Below, piece by piece: positions 22,581 through 35,213 of a stretch of 64,000 nt of DNA (positions are counted from its first letter, which is position 1; every line of letters starts with the position of its first letter). Origin of the DNA: Utricularia gibba (taxonomy: Eukaryota; Streptophyta; Magnoliopsida; Lamiales; Lentibulariaceae). The notes beneath the pieces are model-generated. The model made no database searches. It was given only the letters and a program-made list of their open reading frames with translations, and was not told the DNA's origin. The DNA lies in NCBI GenBank assembly GCA_002189035.1, contig NEEC01000072.1, forward strand, positions 18,501 to 82,500. The letters run 5' to 3'. The translations under genes and the position numbers were made by a program.

Positions 22581-25500
22581 CATGACATCCTAACTACATC
22601 AAATGCGTTACGATTTTCGTCGAGTGCGACCCGATTGGGCTTAGTAGCCAGACCGAATCTCGGGCCGGACAAAGCTCCCAACGACAGCACCCGCCTTTAA
22701 ATGGCAAGCTGTTGCTTGAAAAACCATGTGGGCAGCCGCCGACAACCCAACGTTAATAAATGCATCACTTCTTTTGCCGGGCTACAGCTGACTATGGGCT
22801 CAAGCCCGACCCGAATCCGGCCCGATCTCGGTGACCCACAAAAGCGCCTTGTCAAGTGTAAAGCATGCTGTTGAAAAAACCATTTGGGGTGGTCATGAGA
22901 TCCTAACTTCAATAAAGGTATCACGATTTTCGTCGAATGGGAACAGATTGTGCTGTGAAGTCAGACCAAACCTTGGGTCCTCACAAAGTTCCCAACAACA
23001 GCACCCGCCAAAAAACGACAACTTTTCCTTCAAAAAGCATGTAGGCAGCCACCGAAAACCCAACGTTAATAAATGCATCACTTCTTTGGCCGGGCTACAA
23101 ATGACTATGGGCCAGAGCGCGACTCGACCATTTGCTCGATACTGGAGCCGCCTAGAGCGCCTCCTCAAATATAAATCAGGTTGTTGAGAAAACCATTTGG
23201 GGTTCTCATGACATCCTAACTAAAGCGAATGCATACGATTTCGTCGAGTACGACCCGATTGGGCTTAGTAGCCAGACCGAATCTCGGGCCCTGACAAAGC
23301 TCCCAACTACAGCACCCACCTTAAAACGGCAAGCTGTTGCTTGAAAAACCATTTAGGCAGCCGCCGAAACCCAACGTTGATAAATGCATCACTTATTTTC
23401 CGGGCCACAACTGACTATGGGCCTGAGCCCGACCCGACCTCTGGCCCAATCCCGAAACCCCCAAGAGCGCCTTCTCAAATATAAAGTAGAGTGTTGAGAA
23501 AACCATTGGGGTTCTCATGACATCCTAACTACAACAAATGCATTACGATTTTCGTCGAGTGCGACCCGATTGGGCTTAGTAGCCAGACCGAATCTCGGGC
23601 CGGACAAAGCTCCCAACGACAGCACCCGCCTTAAATGGCAAGCTGTTGCTTGAAAAACCATGTGGGCAGCCGCCGACAACCCAACGTTAATAAATGCATC
23701 ACTTTTTTCCGGGCTACAGCTGACTATGGGCTCAAGCCCGACCCGAATCCGGCCGATCTCGGTGACCCACAAAAGCGCCTTGTCAAGTGTAAAGCATGCT
23801 GTTGAAAAAACTTTGGGGTGGTCATGAGATCCTAACTTCAATAAAGGTATCACGATTTTCGTCGAATGGGAACAGATTGTGCTGTGAAGTCAGACCAACT
23901 TGGGTCCTCACAAGTTCCCAACAACAGCACCCGCCAAAAAACGACAACTTTTCCTTCAAAAAGCATGTAGGCAGCCACCGAAAACCAACGTTAATAAATG
24001 CATCACTTTTTTGGCCGGGCTACAAATGACTATGGGCCAGAGCGCGACTCGACCATTTGCTCGATACTGTGCCCGCCTAGAGCGCCTCTCAAATATAAAT
24101 CAAATATAAATCAGGTTGTTGAGAAAACCATTTGGGTGCTCATGACATCCTAACTTCAAAAAATGCATCACGATTTTCATCGAGTAGCACCCGATTGGGC
24201 TCAGGAGCCAGACCGAACCTTGGGCCCTACAAAGCTGCCAACGACAGCACCGCCTTAAAACGGCAAGCTATTGCTTGAAAAACCATTTAGGCAGCCGCCG
24301 AAAACCCAACGTTGATAAATGCATCACTTATTTTCCGGGCTACAACTGACTATGGCCTGAGCCCGACCCGACCTCTGGCCCAATCCCGAAACCCCCAAGA
24401 GCGCCTTCTGAAATATAAAGTAGAGTGTTGAGAAAACCCATTGGGGTTCTCATGACATCCTAACTAAAGCAAATGCATTACGATTTCGTCGAGTACGACC
24501 CGATTGGGCTTAGTAGCCAGACCGAATCTCGGGCCCTGACAAAGCTCCCAACTACAGCACCCACCTTAAAACGGCAAGCTGTTGCTTGAAAAACCATTTA
24601 GGCAGCCGCCGAAAACCCAACGTTGATAAATGCATCACTTTTTTCCGGGCCACAACTGACTATGGCCTGAGCCCGACCCGACCTCTGGCCCAATCCTGAA
24701 ACCCCCCAAGAGCGCCTTCTGAAATATAAAGTAGAGTGTTGAGAAAACCCATTGGGGTTCTCATGACATCCTAACTACAGCAAATGCGTTACGATTTTCG
24801 TCGAGTGCGACCCGATTGGGCTTAGTAGCCAGACCGAATCTCGGGCCGGACAAAGCTCCCAACGACAGCACCCGCCTTTAAATGGCAAGCTGTTGCTTGA
24901 AAAACCATGTGGGCAGCCGCCGACAACCCAACGTTAATAAATGCATCACTTTTTTGGCCAGGCTACAAATGACTATGGGCCAGAGCGCGACTCGACCATT
25001 TGCTCGATACTGGTGCCCGCCTAGAGCGCCTCCTCAAATATAAATCAGGTTGTTGAGAAAACCATTTGGGGTGCTCATGACATCCTAACTTCAGCAAATG
25101 CATCACGATTTTCATCGAGTAGCACCCGATTGGGCTCAGGAGCCAGACCGAACCTTGGGCCCTAACAAAGCTGCCAACGACAGCACTCGCCTTAAAACGG
25201 CAAGCTATTGCTTGAAAAACCATTTAGGCAGCCGCCGAAAACCCATCGTTGATAAATGCATCACTTATTTTCCGGGCTACAACTGACTATTGGCCTGAGC
25301 CCGACCCGACCTCTGGCCCAATCCCGAAACCCTCCGAGAGCGCCTTCTCAAATATATAGCAGAGTGTTGAGAAAACCCATTGGGGTTCTCATGACATCCT
25401 AACTAAAGCAAATGCATTACGATTTCGTCGAGTACGACCCGATTGGGCTTAGTAGCCAGACCGAATCTCGGGCCCTGACAAAGCTCCCAACTACAGCACC

Positions 25501-25701
25501 CACCTTAAAACGGCAAGCTGTTGCTTGAAAAACCATTTAGGCAGCCGCCGAAAACCCATCGTTGATAAATGCATCACTTATTTTCCGGGCTACAACTGAC
25601 TATTGGCCTGAGCCCGACCCGACCTCTGGCCCAATCCCGAAACCCCCGAGGGCGCCTTCTCAAATATATAGCAGAGTGTTGAGAAAACCCATTGGGGTTC
25701 T
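22581..25701 (+). repeat. Irregular 10-dimer stretch with many small deletions
   Basis: Order: A3B2 A4B3 A2'B1, A3B2 A4B3 A1B1 A2B1, A3'B4 A1B1 A2B1. From ~23,500 to ~24,700 many bases are missing relative to flanking copies: aaaaaactttgggg lacks ccat near 23,808, and homopolymers are short. There is a 13-bp tandem duplication of an aaatataaatc segment at ~24,090-24,113. This is the first place after the 4.38-kb domain where the array reverts to a B2-A4-B3-A1 order. Confidence 0.75.
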
Positions 25702-27554
25702 CATGACATCCTAACTACATCAAATGCGTTACGATTTTCGTCGAGTGCGACCCGATTGGGCTTAGTAGCCAGACCGAATCTCGGGCCGGACAAAGCTCCC
25801 AACGACAGCACCCGCCTTTAAATGGCAAGCTGTTGCTTGAAAAACCATGTGGGCAGCCGCCGACAACCCAACGTTAATAAATGCATCACTTCTTTTGCCG
25901 GGCTACAGCTGACTATGGGCTCAAGCCCGACCCGAATCCGGCCCGATCTCGGTGACCCACAAAAGCGCCTTGTCAAGTGTAAAGCATGCTGTTGAAAAAA
26001 CCATTTGGGGTGGTCATGAGATCCTAACTTCAATAAAGGTATCACGATTTTCGTCGAATGGGACAGATTGTGCTGTGAAGTCAGACCAAACCTTGGGTCC
26101 TCACAAAGTTCCCAACAACAGCACCCGCCAAAAAACGACAACTTTTCCTTCAAAAAGCATGTAGGCAGCCACCGAAAACCCAACGTTAATAAATGCATCA
26201 CTTCTTTGGCCGGGCTACAAATGACTATGGGCCAGAGCGCGACTCGACCATTTGCTCGATACTCCCGCCTAGAGCGCCTCCTCAAATATAAATCAGGTTG
26301 TTGAGAAAACCATTTGGGGTTCTCATGACATCCTAACTAAAGCGAATGCATACGATTTCGTCGAGTACGACCCGATTGGGCTTAGTAGCCAGACCGAATC
26401 TCGGGCCCTGACAAAGCTCCCAACTACAGCACCCACCTTAAAACGGCAAGCTGTTGCTTGAAAAACCATTTAGGCAGCCGCGAAACCCAACGTTGATAAA
26501 TGCATCACTTATTTTCCGGGCCACAACTGACTATGGGCCTGAGCCCGACCCGACCTCTGGCCCAATCCTGAAACCCCCCAAGAGCGCTTCTGAATATAAA
26601 GTAGAGTGTTGAGAAAACCCATTGGGGTTCTCATGACATCCTAACTACAGCAAATGCGTTACGATTTTCGTCGAGTGCGACCCGATTGGGCTTAGTAGCC
26701 AGACCGAATCTCGGGCCGGACAAAGCTCCCAACGACAGCACCCGCCTTTAAATGGCAAGCTGTTGCTTGAAAAACCATGGGCAGCCGCCGACAACCCAAC
26801 GTTAATAAATGCATCACTTTTTTGGCCAGGCTACAAATGACTATGGGCCAGAGCGCGACTCGACCATTTGCTCGATACTGGTGCCCGCCTAGAGCGCCTC
26901 CTCAAATATAAATCAGGTTGTTGAGAAACCATCATGACATCCTAACTTCAGCAAATGCATCACGATTTTCATCGAGTAGCACCCGATTGGGCTCAGGAGC
27001 CAGACCGAACCTTGGGCCCTAACAAAGCTGCCAACGACAGCACTCGCTTAAAACGGCAAGCTATTGCTTGAAAAACCATTTAGGCAGCCGCCGAAAACCC
27101 ATCGTTGATAAATGCATCACTTATTTTCCGGGCTACAACTGACTATGGCCTGAGCCCGACCCGACCTCTGGCCCAATCCCGAAACCCTCCGAGAGCGCCT
27201 TCTCAAATATATAGCAGAGTGTTGAGAAAACCATTGGGGTTCTCATGACATCCTAACTAAAGCAAATGCATTACGATTTCGTCGAGTACGACCCGATTGG
27301 GCTTAGTAGCCAGACCGAATCTCGGGCCCTGACAAAGCTCCAACTACAGCACCCACCTTAAAACGGCAAGCTGTTGCTTGAAAAACCATTTAGGCAGCCG
27401 CCGAAAACCCATCGTTGATAAATGCATCACTTATTTTCCGGGCTACAACTGACTATTGGCCTGAGCCCGACCCGACCTCTGGCCCAATCCCGAAACCCTC
27501 CGAGGGCGCCTTCTCAAATATATAGCAGAGTGTTGAGAAAACCATTGGGGTTCT
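25702..27554 (+). repeat. 6-dimer HOR, copy 1 (~1,853 bp)
   Basis: A3B2 A4B3 A2'B1 A3'B4 A1B1 A2B1, the same block that ends the 14-dimer HOR. It contains several short deletions, including loss of ttggggtgct near 26,932 and loss of gggag in a B3 near 26,263. Confidence 0.8.
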
Positions 27555-29425
27555 CATGACATCCTAACTACATCAAATGCGTTACGATTTTCGTCGAGTG
27601 CGACCCGATTGGGCTTAGTAGCCAGACCGAATCTCGGGCCGGACAAAGCTCCCAACGACAGCACCCGCCTTTAAATGGCAAGCTGTTGCTTGAAAAACCA
27701 TGTGGGCAGCCGCCGACAACCCAACGTTAATAAATGCATCACTTCTTTTGCCGGGCTACAGCTGACTATGGGCTCAAGCCCGACCCGAATCCGGCCCGAT
27801 CTCGGTGACCCACAAAAGCGCCTTGTCAAGTGTAAAGCATGCTGTTGAAAAAACCATTTGGGGTGGTCATGAGATCCTAACTTCAATAAAGGTATCACGA
27901 TTTTCGTCGAATGGGAACAGATTGTGCTGTGAAGTCAGACCAAACCTTGGGTCCTCACAAAGTTCCCAACAACAGCACCCGCCAAAAAACGACAACTTTT
28001 CCTTCAAAAAGCATGTAGGCAGCCACCGAAAACCCAACGTTAATAAATGCATCACTTCTTTGGCCGGGCTACAAATGACTATGGGCCAGAGCGCGACTCG
28101 ACCATTTGCTCGATACTGGAGCCCGCCTAGAGCGCCTCCTCAAATATAAATCAGGTTGTTGAGAAAACCATTTGGGGTTCTCATGACATCCTAACTAAAG
28201 CGAATGCATACGATTTCGTCGAGTACGACCCGATTGGGCTTAGTAGCCAGACCGAATCTCGGGCCCTGACAAAGCTCCCAACTACAGCACCCACCTTAAA
28301 ACGGCAAGCTGTTGCTTGAAAAACCATTTAGGCAGCCGCGAAACCCAACGTTGATAAATGCATCACTTATTTTCCGGGCCACAACTGACTATGGGCCTGA
28401 GCCCGACCCGACCTCTGGCCCAATCCTGAAACCCCCCAAGAGCGCCTTCTGAAATATAAAGTAGAGTGTTGAGAAAACCCATTGGGGTTCTCATGACATC
28501 CTAACTACAGCAAATGCGTTACGATTTTCGTCGAGTGCGACCCGATTGGGCTTAGTAGCCAGACCGAATCTCGGGCCGGACAAAGCTCCCAACGACAGCA
28601 CCCGCCTTTAAATGGCAAGCTGTTGCTTGAAAAACCATGTGGGCAGCCGCCGACAACCCAACGTTAATAAATGCATCACTTTTTTGGCCAGGCTACAAAT
28701 GACTATGGGCCAGAGCGCGACTCGACCATTTGCTCGATACTGGTGCCCGCCTAGAGCGCCTCCTCAAAATAAATCAGGTGTTGAGAAACCATTTGGGGTG
28801 CTCATGACATCCTAACTTCAGCAAATGCATCACGATTTTCATCGAGTAGCACCCGATTGGGCTCAGGAGCCAGACCGAACCTTGGGCCCTAACAAAGCCC
28901 AACGACAGCACTCGCCTTAAAACGGCAAGCTATTGCTTGAAAAACCATTTAGGCAGCCGCCGAAAACCCATCGTTGATAAATGCATCACTTATTTTCCGG
29001 GCTACAACTGACTATGGCCTGAGCCCGACCCGACCTCTGGCCCAATCCCGAAACCCTCGAGAGCGCCTTCTCAAATATATAGCAGAGTGTTGAGAAAACC
29101 CATTGGGGTTCTCATGACATCCTAACTAAAGCAAATGCATTACGATTTCGTCGAGTACGACCCGATTGGGTTAGTAGCCAGACCGAATCTCGGGCCCTGA
29201 CAAAGCTCCCAACTACAGCACCCACCTTAAAACGGCAAGCTGTTGCTTGAAAAACCATTTAGGCAGCCGCCGAAAACCCATCGTTGATAAATGCATCACT
29301 TATTTTCCGGGCTACAACTGACTATTGGCCTGAGCCCGACCCGACCTCTGGCCCAATCCCGAAAACCCTCCGAGGGCGCCTTCTCAAATATATAGCAGAG
29401 TGTTGAGAAAACCCATTGGGGTTCT
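27555..29425 (+). repeat. 6-dimer HOR, copy 2 (~1,871 bp)
   Basis: Repeats the 6-dimer order of the preceding copy. Small deletions accumulate toward its right end, for example near 28,767 and 28,897. Confidence 0.8.
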
Positions 29426-32400
29426 CATGACATCCTAACTACATCAAATGCGTTACGATTTTCGTCGAGTGCGACCCGATTGGGCTTAGTAGCCAGACCG
29501 AATCTCGGGCCGGACAAAGCTCCCAACGACAGCACCCGCCTTTAAATGGCAAGCTGTTGCTTGAAAAACCATGTGGGCAGCCGCCGACAACCCAACGTTA
29601 ATAAATGCATCACTTCTTTTGCCGGGCTACAGCTGACTATGGGCTCAAGCCCGACCCGAATCCCCCGATCTCGGTGACCCACAAAAGCGCCTTGTCAAGT
29701 GTAAAGCATGCTGTTGAAAAAACCATTTGGGGTGGTCATGAGATCCTAACTTCAATAAAGGTATCACGATTTTCGTCGAATGGGAACAGATTGTGCTGTG
29801 AAGTCAGACCAAACCTTGGGTCCTCACAAGTTCCCAACAACAGCACCCGCCAAAAACGACAACTTTTCCTTCAAAAAGCATGTAGGCAGCCACCGAAAAC
29901 CCAACGTTAATAAATGCATCACTTCTTTGGCCGGGCTACAAATGACTATGGGCCAGAGCGCGACTCGACCATTTGCTCGATACTGGAGCCCGCCTAGAGC
30001 GCCTCCTCAAATATAAATCAGGTTGTTGAGAAAACCATTTGGGGTTCTCATGACATCCTAACTAAAGCGAATGCATACGATTTCGTCGAGTACGACCCGA
30101 TTGGGCTTAGTAGCCAGACCGAATCTCGGGCCCTGACAAAGCTCCCAACTACAGCACCACCTTAAAACGGCAAGCTGTTGCTTGAAAAACCATTTAGGCA
30201 GCCGCTGAAACCCAACGTTGATAAATGCATCACTTATTTTCCGGGCCACAACTGACTATGGGCCTGAGCCCGACCCGACCTCTGGCCCAATCCTGAAACC
30301 CCCCAAGAGCGCCTTCTCAAATATATAGCAGAGTGTTGAGAAAACCATTGGGGTTCTCATGACATCCTAACTACAACAAATGCATTACGATTTTCGTCGA
30401 GTGCGACCCGATTGGGCTTAGTAGCCAGACCGAATCTCGGGCCGGACAAAGCTCCCACGACAGCACCCGCCTTAAATGGCAAGCTGTTGCTTGAAAACCA
30501 TGTGGGCAGCCGCCGCAACGTTAATAAATGCATCACTTCTTTTGCCGGGCTACAGCTGACTTTGGGCTCAAGACCGACCCGAATCCGGCCCGATCTCGGT
30601 GAAAAGCGCCCCTGTTGAAAAACCATTTGGGGTGGTCATGAGATCCTAACTTCAATAAAGGTATCACGATTTTCGTCATTGTGCTGTGAAGTCAGACCAC
30701 CTTGGGTCCTCACAAAGTTCCCAACAACAGCACCCGCCAAAAAACGCAAAAGCATGTAGGCAGCCACCGAAACCCAACGTTAATAAATGCATCACTTTTT
30801 GGCCGGGCTACAAATGACTATGGGCCAGAGCGCGACTCGACCATTTGCTCGATACTGGTGCCCGCCTAGAGCGCCTCCTCAAATATAAATCAGGTTGTTG
30901 AGAAACCATTTGGGGCTCATGACATCCTAACTTCAGCAAATGCATCACGATTTTCATCGAGTAGCACCCGATTGGGCTCAGAGCCAGACCGAACCTTGGG
31001 CCCTAACAAAGCTGCCAACGACAGCACTCGCCTTAAAACGGCAAGCTATTGCTTGAAAAACCATTTAGGCAGCCGCCGAAAACCCATCGTTGATAAATGC
31101 ATCACTTATTTTCCGGGCTACAACTGACTATGGCCTGAGCCGACCCGACCTCTGGCCCAATCCCGAAACCCCCGAAGCGCCTTCTCAAATATATAGCAGA
31201 GTGTTGAGAAAACCATTGGGGTTCTCATGACATCCTAACTAAAGCAAATGCATTACGATTTCGTCGAGTACGACCCGATTGGCTTAGTAGCCAGACCGAA
31301 TCTCGGGCCCTGACAAAGCTCCCAACACAGGCAAGCTGTTGCTTGAAAAACCATTTAGGCAGCCGCAACCCAACGTTGATAAATGCATCACTTATTTTCC
31401 GGGCTACAACTGACTATGGGCCTGAGCCCGACCCGACAATCCTCCTAGAGCGCCTTCTCAAATATATCGTTGAGAAAACCAATTGGGGTTCTCATGACAT
31501 CCTAACTATGCATACGATTTCGTCGAGTACGACCCGATTGGGCTTAGTAGCCAGACCGAATCTCGGGCCCTGACAAAGCTCCCAACTACAGCACCCACCT
31601 TAAAACGGCAAGCTGTTGCTTGAAAAACCATTTAGGCAGCCGCCGAAAACCCAACGTTGATAAATGCATCACTTATTTTCCGGGCCACAACTGACTATGG
31701 CCTGAGCCCGACCCGACCTCTGGCCCAATCCGAAACCCCCCAAGAGCGCCTTCTCAAATATATAGCAGAGTGTTGAGAAAACCATTGGGGTTCTCATGAC
31801 ATCCTAACTACAACAAATGCGTTACGATTTTCGTCGAGTGCGACCCGATTGGGCTTAGTAGCCAGACCGAATCTCGGCCGGACAAAGCTCCCGACAGCAC
31901 CCGCCTTAAATGGCAAGCTGTTGCTTGAAAAACCATGTGGGCAGCCGCCGACAACCCAACGTTAATAAATGCATCACTTCTTTTGCCGGGCTACAGCTGA
32001 CTTTGGGCTCAAACCGACCCGAATCCGGCCCGATCTCGGTGACCCACAAAAGCGCCTTGTCAAGTGTAAAGCATGCTGTTGAAAAAACCATTTGGGGTGG
32101 TCATGAGATCCTAACTTCATAAAGGTATCACGATTTTCGTCGAATGGGAGATTGTGCTGTGAAGTCAGACCAAACCTTGGGTCCTCACAAAGTTCCCAAC
32201 AACAGCACCCGCCAAAAAACGACAACTTTTCCTTCAAAAAGCATGTAGGCAGCCACCGAAAACCAACGTTAATAAATGCATCACTTCTTTGGCCGGGCTA
32301 CAAATGACTATGGGCCAGAGCGCGACTCGACCATTTGCTCGATACTGGTGCCCGCCTAGAGCGCCTCCTCAAATATAAATCAGGTTGTTGAGAAAACCAT

Positions 32401-33029
32401 TTGGGGTGCTCATGACATCCTAACTTCAGCAAATGCATCACGATTTTCATCGAGTAGCACCCGATTGGGCTCAGGAGCCAGACCGAACCTTGGGCCCTAC
32501 AAAGCTGCCAACGACAGCACTCGCCTTAAAACGGCAAGCTATTGCTTGAAAAACCATTTAGGCAGCCGCCGAAAACCCACGTTGATAAATGCATCACTTA
32601 TTTTCCGGGCTACAACTGACTATTGGCCTGAGCCCGACCCGACCTCTGGCCCAATCCGAAACCCCCAAGAGCGCCTTCTCAAAATATAAGCAGAGTGTTG
32701 AGAAAACCATTGGGTTCTCATGACATCCTAACTAAAGCAAATGCATTACGATTTCGTCGAGTACGACCCGATTGGGCTTAGTAGCCAGACCGAATCTCGG
32801 GCCCTGACAAAGCTCCCAACTACAGCACCCACCTTAAAACGGCAAGCTGTTGCTTGAAAAACCATTTAGGCAGCCGCCGAAAACCCATCGTTGATAAATG
32901 CATCACTTATTTTCCGGGCTACAACTGACTATTGGCCTGAGCCCGACCCGACCTCTGGCCCAATCCCGAAACCCTCCGAGCGCCTTCTCAAATATATAGC
33001 AGAGTGTTGAGAAAACCCATTGGGGTTCT
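29426..33029 (+). repeat. Decayed satellite stretch (about 12 dimers)
   Basis: Order appears to be A3B2 A4B3 A2'B1 A3B2 A4B3 A1B1 A2B1 A2B1, then from ~31,795 A3B2 A4B3 A1B1 A2B1. The first eight dimers occupy only ~2.37 kb, ~296 bp each, because of many deletions. Examples are the B2 tail near 30,600, A4 near 30,680-30,750, B1 near 31,370-31,470 and the A2 start near 31,500. No foreign insertion is visible. Confidence 0.7.
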
Positions 33030-35213
33030 CATGACATCCTAACTACATCAAATGCGTTACGATTTTCGTCGAGTGCGACCCGATTGGGCTTAGTAGCCAG
33101 ACCGAATCTCGGGCCGGACAAAGCTCCAACGACAGCACCCGCCTTTAAATGGCAAGTTGTTGCTTGAAAAACCATGTGGGCAGCCGCCGACAACCCAACG
33201 TTAATAAATGCATCACTTCTTTTGCCGGGCTACAGCTGACTATGGGCTCAAGCCCGACCCGAATCCGGCCCGATCTCGGTGACCCACAAAAGCGCCTTGT
33301 CAAGTGTAAAGCATGCTGTTGAAAAAACCATTTGGGGTGGTCATGAGATCCTAACTTCAATAAAGGTATCACGATTTTCGTCGAATGGGAACAGATTGTG
33401 CTGTGAAGTCAGACCAAACCTTGGGTCCTCACAAGTTCCCAACAACAGCACCCGCCAAAAAACGACAACTTTTCCTTCAAAAAGCATGTAGGCAGCCACC
33501 GAAAACCCAACGTTAATAAATGCATCACTTCTTTGGCCGGGCTACAAATGACTATGGGCCAGAGCGCGACTCGACCATTTGCTCGATACTGGAGCCCGCC
33601 TAGAGCGCCTCCTCAAATATAAATCAGGTTGTTGAGAAAACCATTTGGGGTTCTCATGACATCCTAACTAAAGCGAATGCATACGATTTCGTCGAGTACG
33701 ACCCGATTGGGCTTAGTAGCCAGACCGAATCTCGGGCCCTGACAAAGCTCCCAACTACAGCACCCACCTTAAAACGGCAAGCTGTTGCTTGAAAAACCAT
33801 TTAGGCAGCCGCTGAATACCCAACGTTGATAAATGCATCACTTATTTTCCGGGCCACAACTGACTATGGGCCTGAGCCCGACCCGACCTCTGGCCCAATC
33901 CTGAAACCCCCAAGAGCGCCTTCTCAAATATATAGCAGAGTGTTGAGAAAACCAATTGGGGTTCTCATGACATCCTAACTACAACAAATGCATTACGATT
34001 TTCGTCGAGTGCGACCCGATTGGGCTTAGTAGCCAGACCGAATCTCGGGCCCGGACAAAGCTCCCAGCGACAGCACCCGCCATTAAATGGCAAGCTGTTG
34101 CTTGAAAAACCATGTGGGCAGCCGCCGACAACCCAACGTTAATAAATGCATCACTTCTTTTGCCGGGCTACAGCTGACTTTGGGCTCAAGACCGACCCGA
34201 ATCCGGCCCGATCTCGGTGACCACAAAAGCGCCTTGTCAAGTGTAAAGCATGCTGTTGAAAAAACCATTTGGGGTGGTCATGAGATCCTAACTTCAATAA
34301 AGGTATCACGATTTTCGTCGAATGGGAACAGATTGTGCTGTGAAGTCAGACAAACCTTGGGTCCTCACAAAGTTCCCAACAACAGCACCCGCCAAAAAAC
34401 GACAACTTTTCCTTCAAAAAGCATGTAGGCAGCCACCGAAAACCCAACGTTAATAAATGCATCACTTCTTTGGCCGGGCTACAAATGACTATGGGCCAGA
34501 GCGACTCGACCATTTGCTCGATACTGGTGCCCGCCTAGAGCGCCTCCTCAAATATAAATCAGGTTGTTGAGAAAACCATTTGGGGTGCTCATGACATCCT
34601 AACTTCAGCAAATGCATCACGATTTTCATCGAGTAGCACCCGATTGGGCTCAGAAGCCAGACCGAACCTTGGGCCCTAACAAAGCTGCCAACGACAGCAC
34701 TCGCCTTAAAACGGCAAGCTATTGCTTGAAAAACCATTTGGGCAGCCGCCGAAAACCCATCGTTGATAAATGCATCACTTATTTTCCGGGCTACAACTGA
34801 CTATGGGCCTGAGCCCGACCCGACCTCTGGCCCAATCCCGAAACCCCGAAGAGCGCCTTCTCAAATATATAGCAGAGTGTTGAGAAAACCCATTGGGGTT
34901 CTCATGACATCCTAACTAAAGCAAATGCATTACGATTTCGTCGAGTACGACCCGATTGGGCTTAGTAGCCAGACCGAATCTCGGGCCCTGACAAAGCTCC
35001 CAACTACAGCACCCACCTTAAAACGGCAAGCTGTTGCTTGAAAACCATTTAGGCAGCCGCCGAAAACCCATCGTTGATAAATGCATCACTTATTTTCCGG
35101 GCTACAACTGACTATTGGCCTGAGCCCGACCCGACCTCTGGCCCAATCCCGAAACCCTCCGAGGCGCCTTCTCAAATATATAGCAGAGTGTTGAGAAAAC
35201 CCATTGGGGTTCT
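33030..35213 (+). repeat. 7-dimer HOR, copy 1 (~2,184 bp)
   Basis: Order A3B2 A4B3 A2'B1 A3B2 A4B3 A1B1 A2B1. Unlike the left blocks, the second A3 is followed by an intact B2-A4-B3 rather than the B4 hybrid. The A1 monomer has the private variant cagaagccag near 34,652 (elsewhere caggagccag), and the next B1 has catttgggcagcc. Confidence 0.8.
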
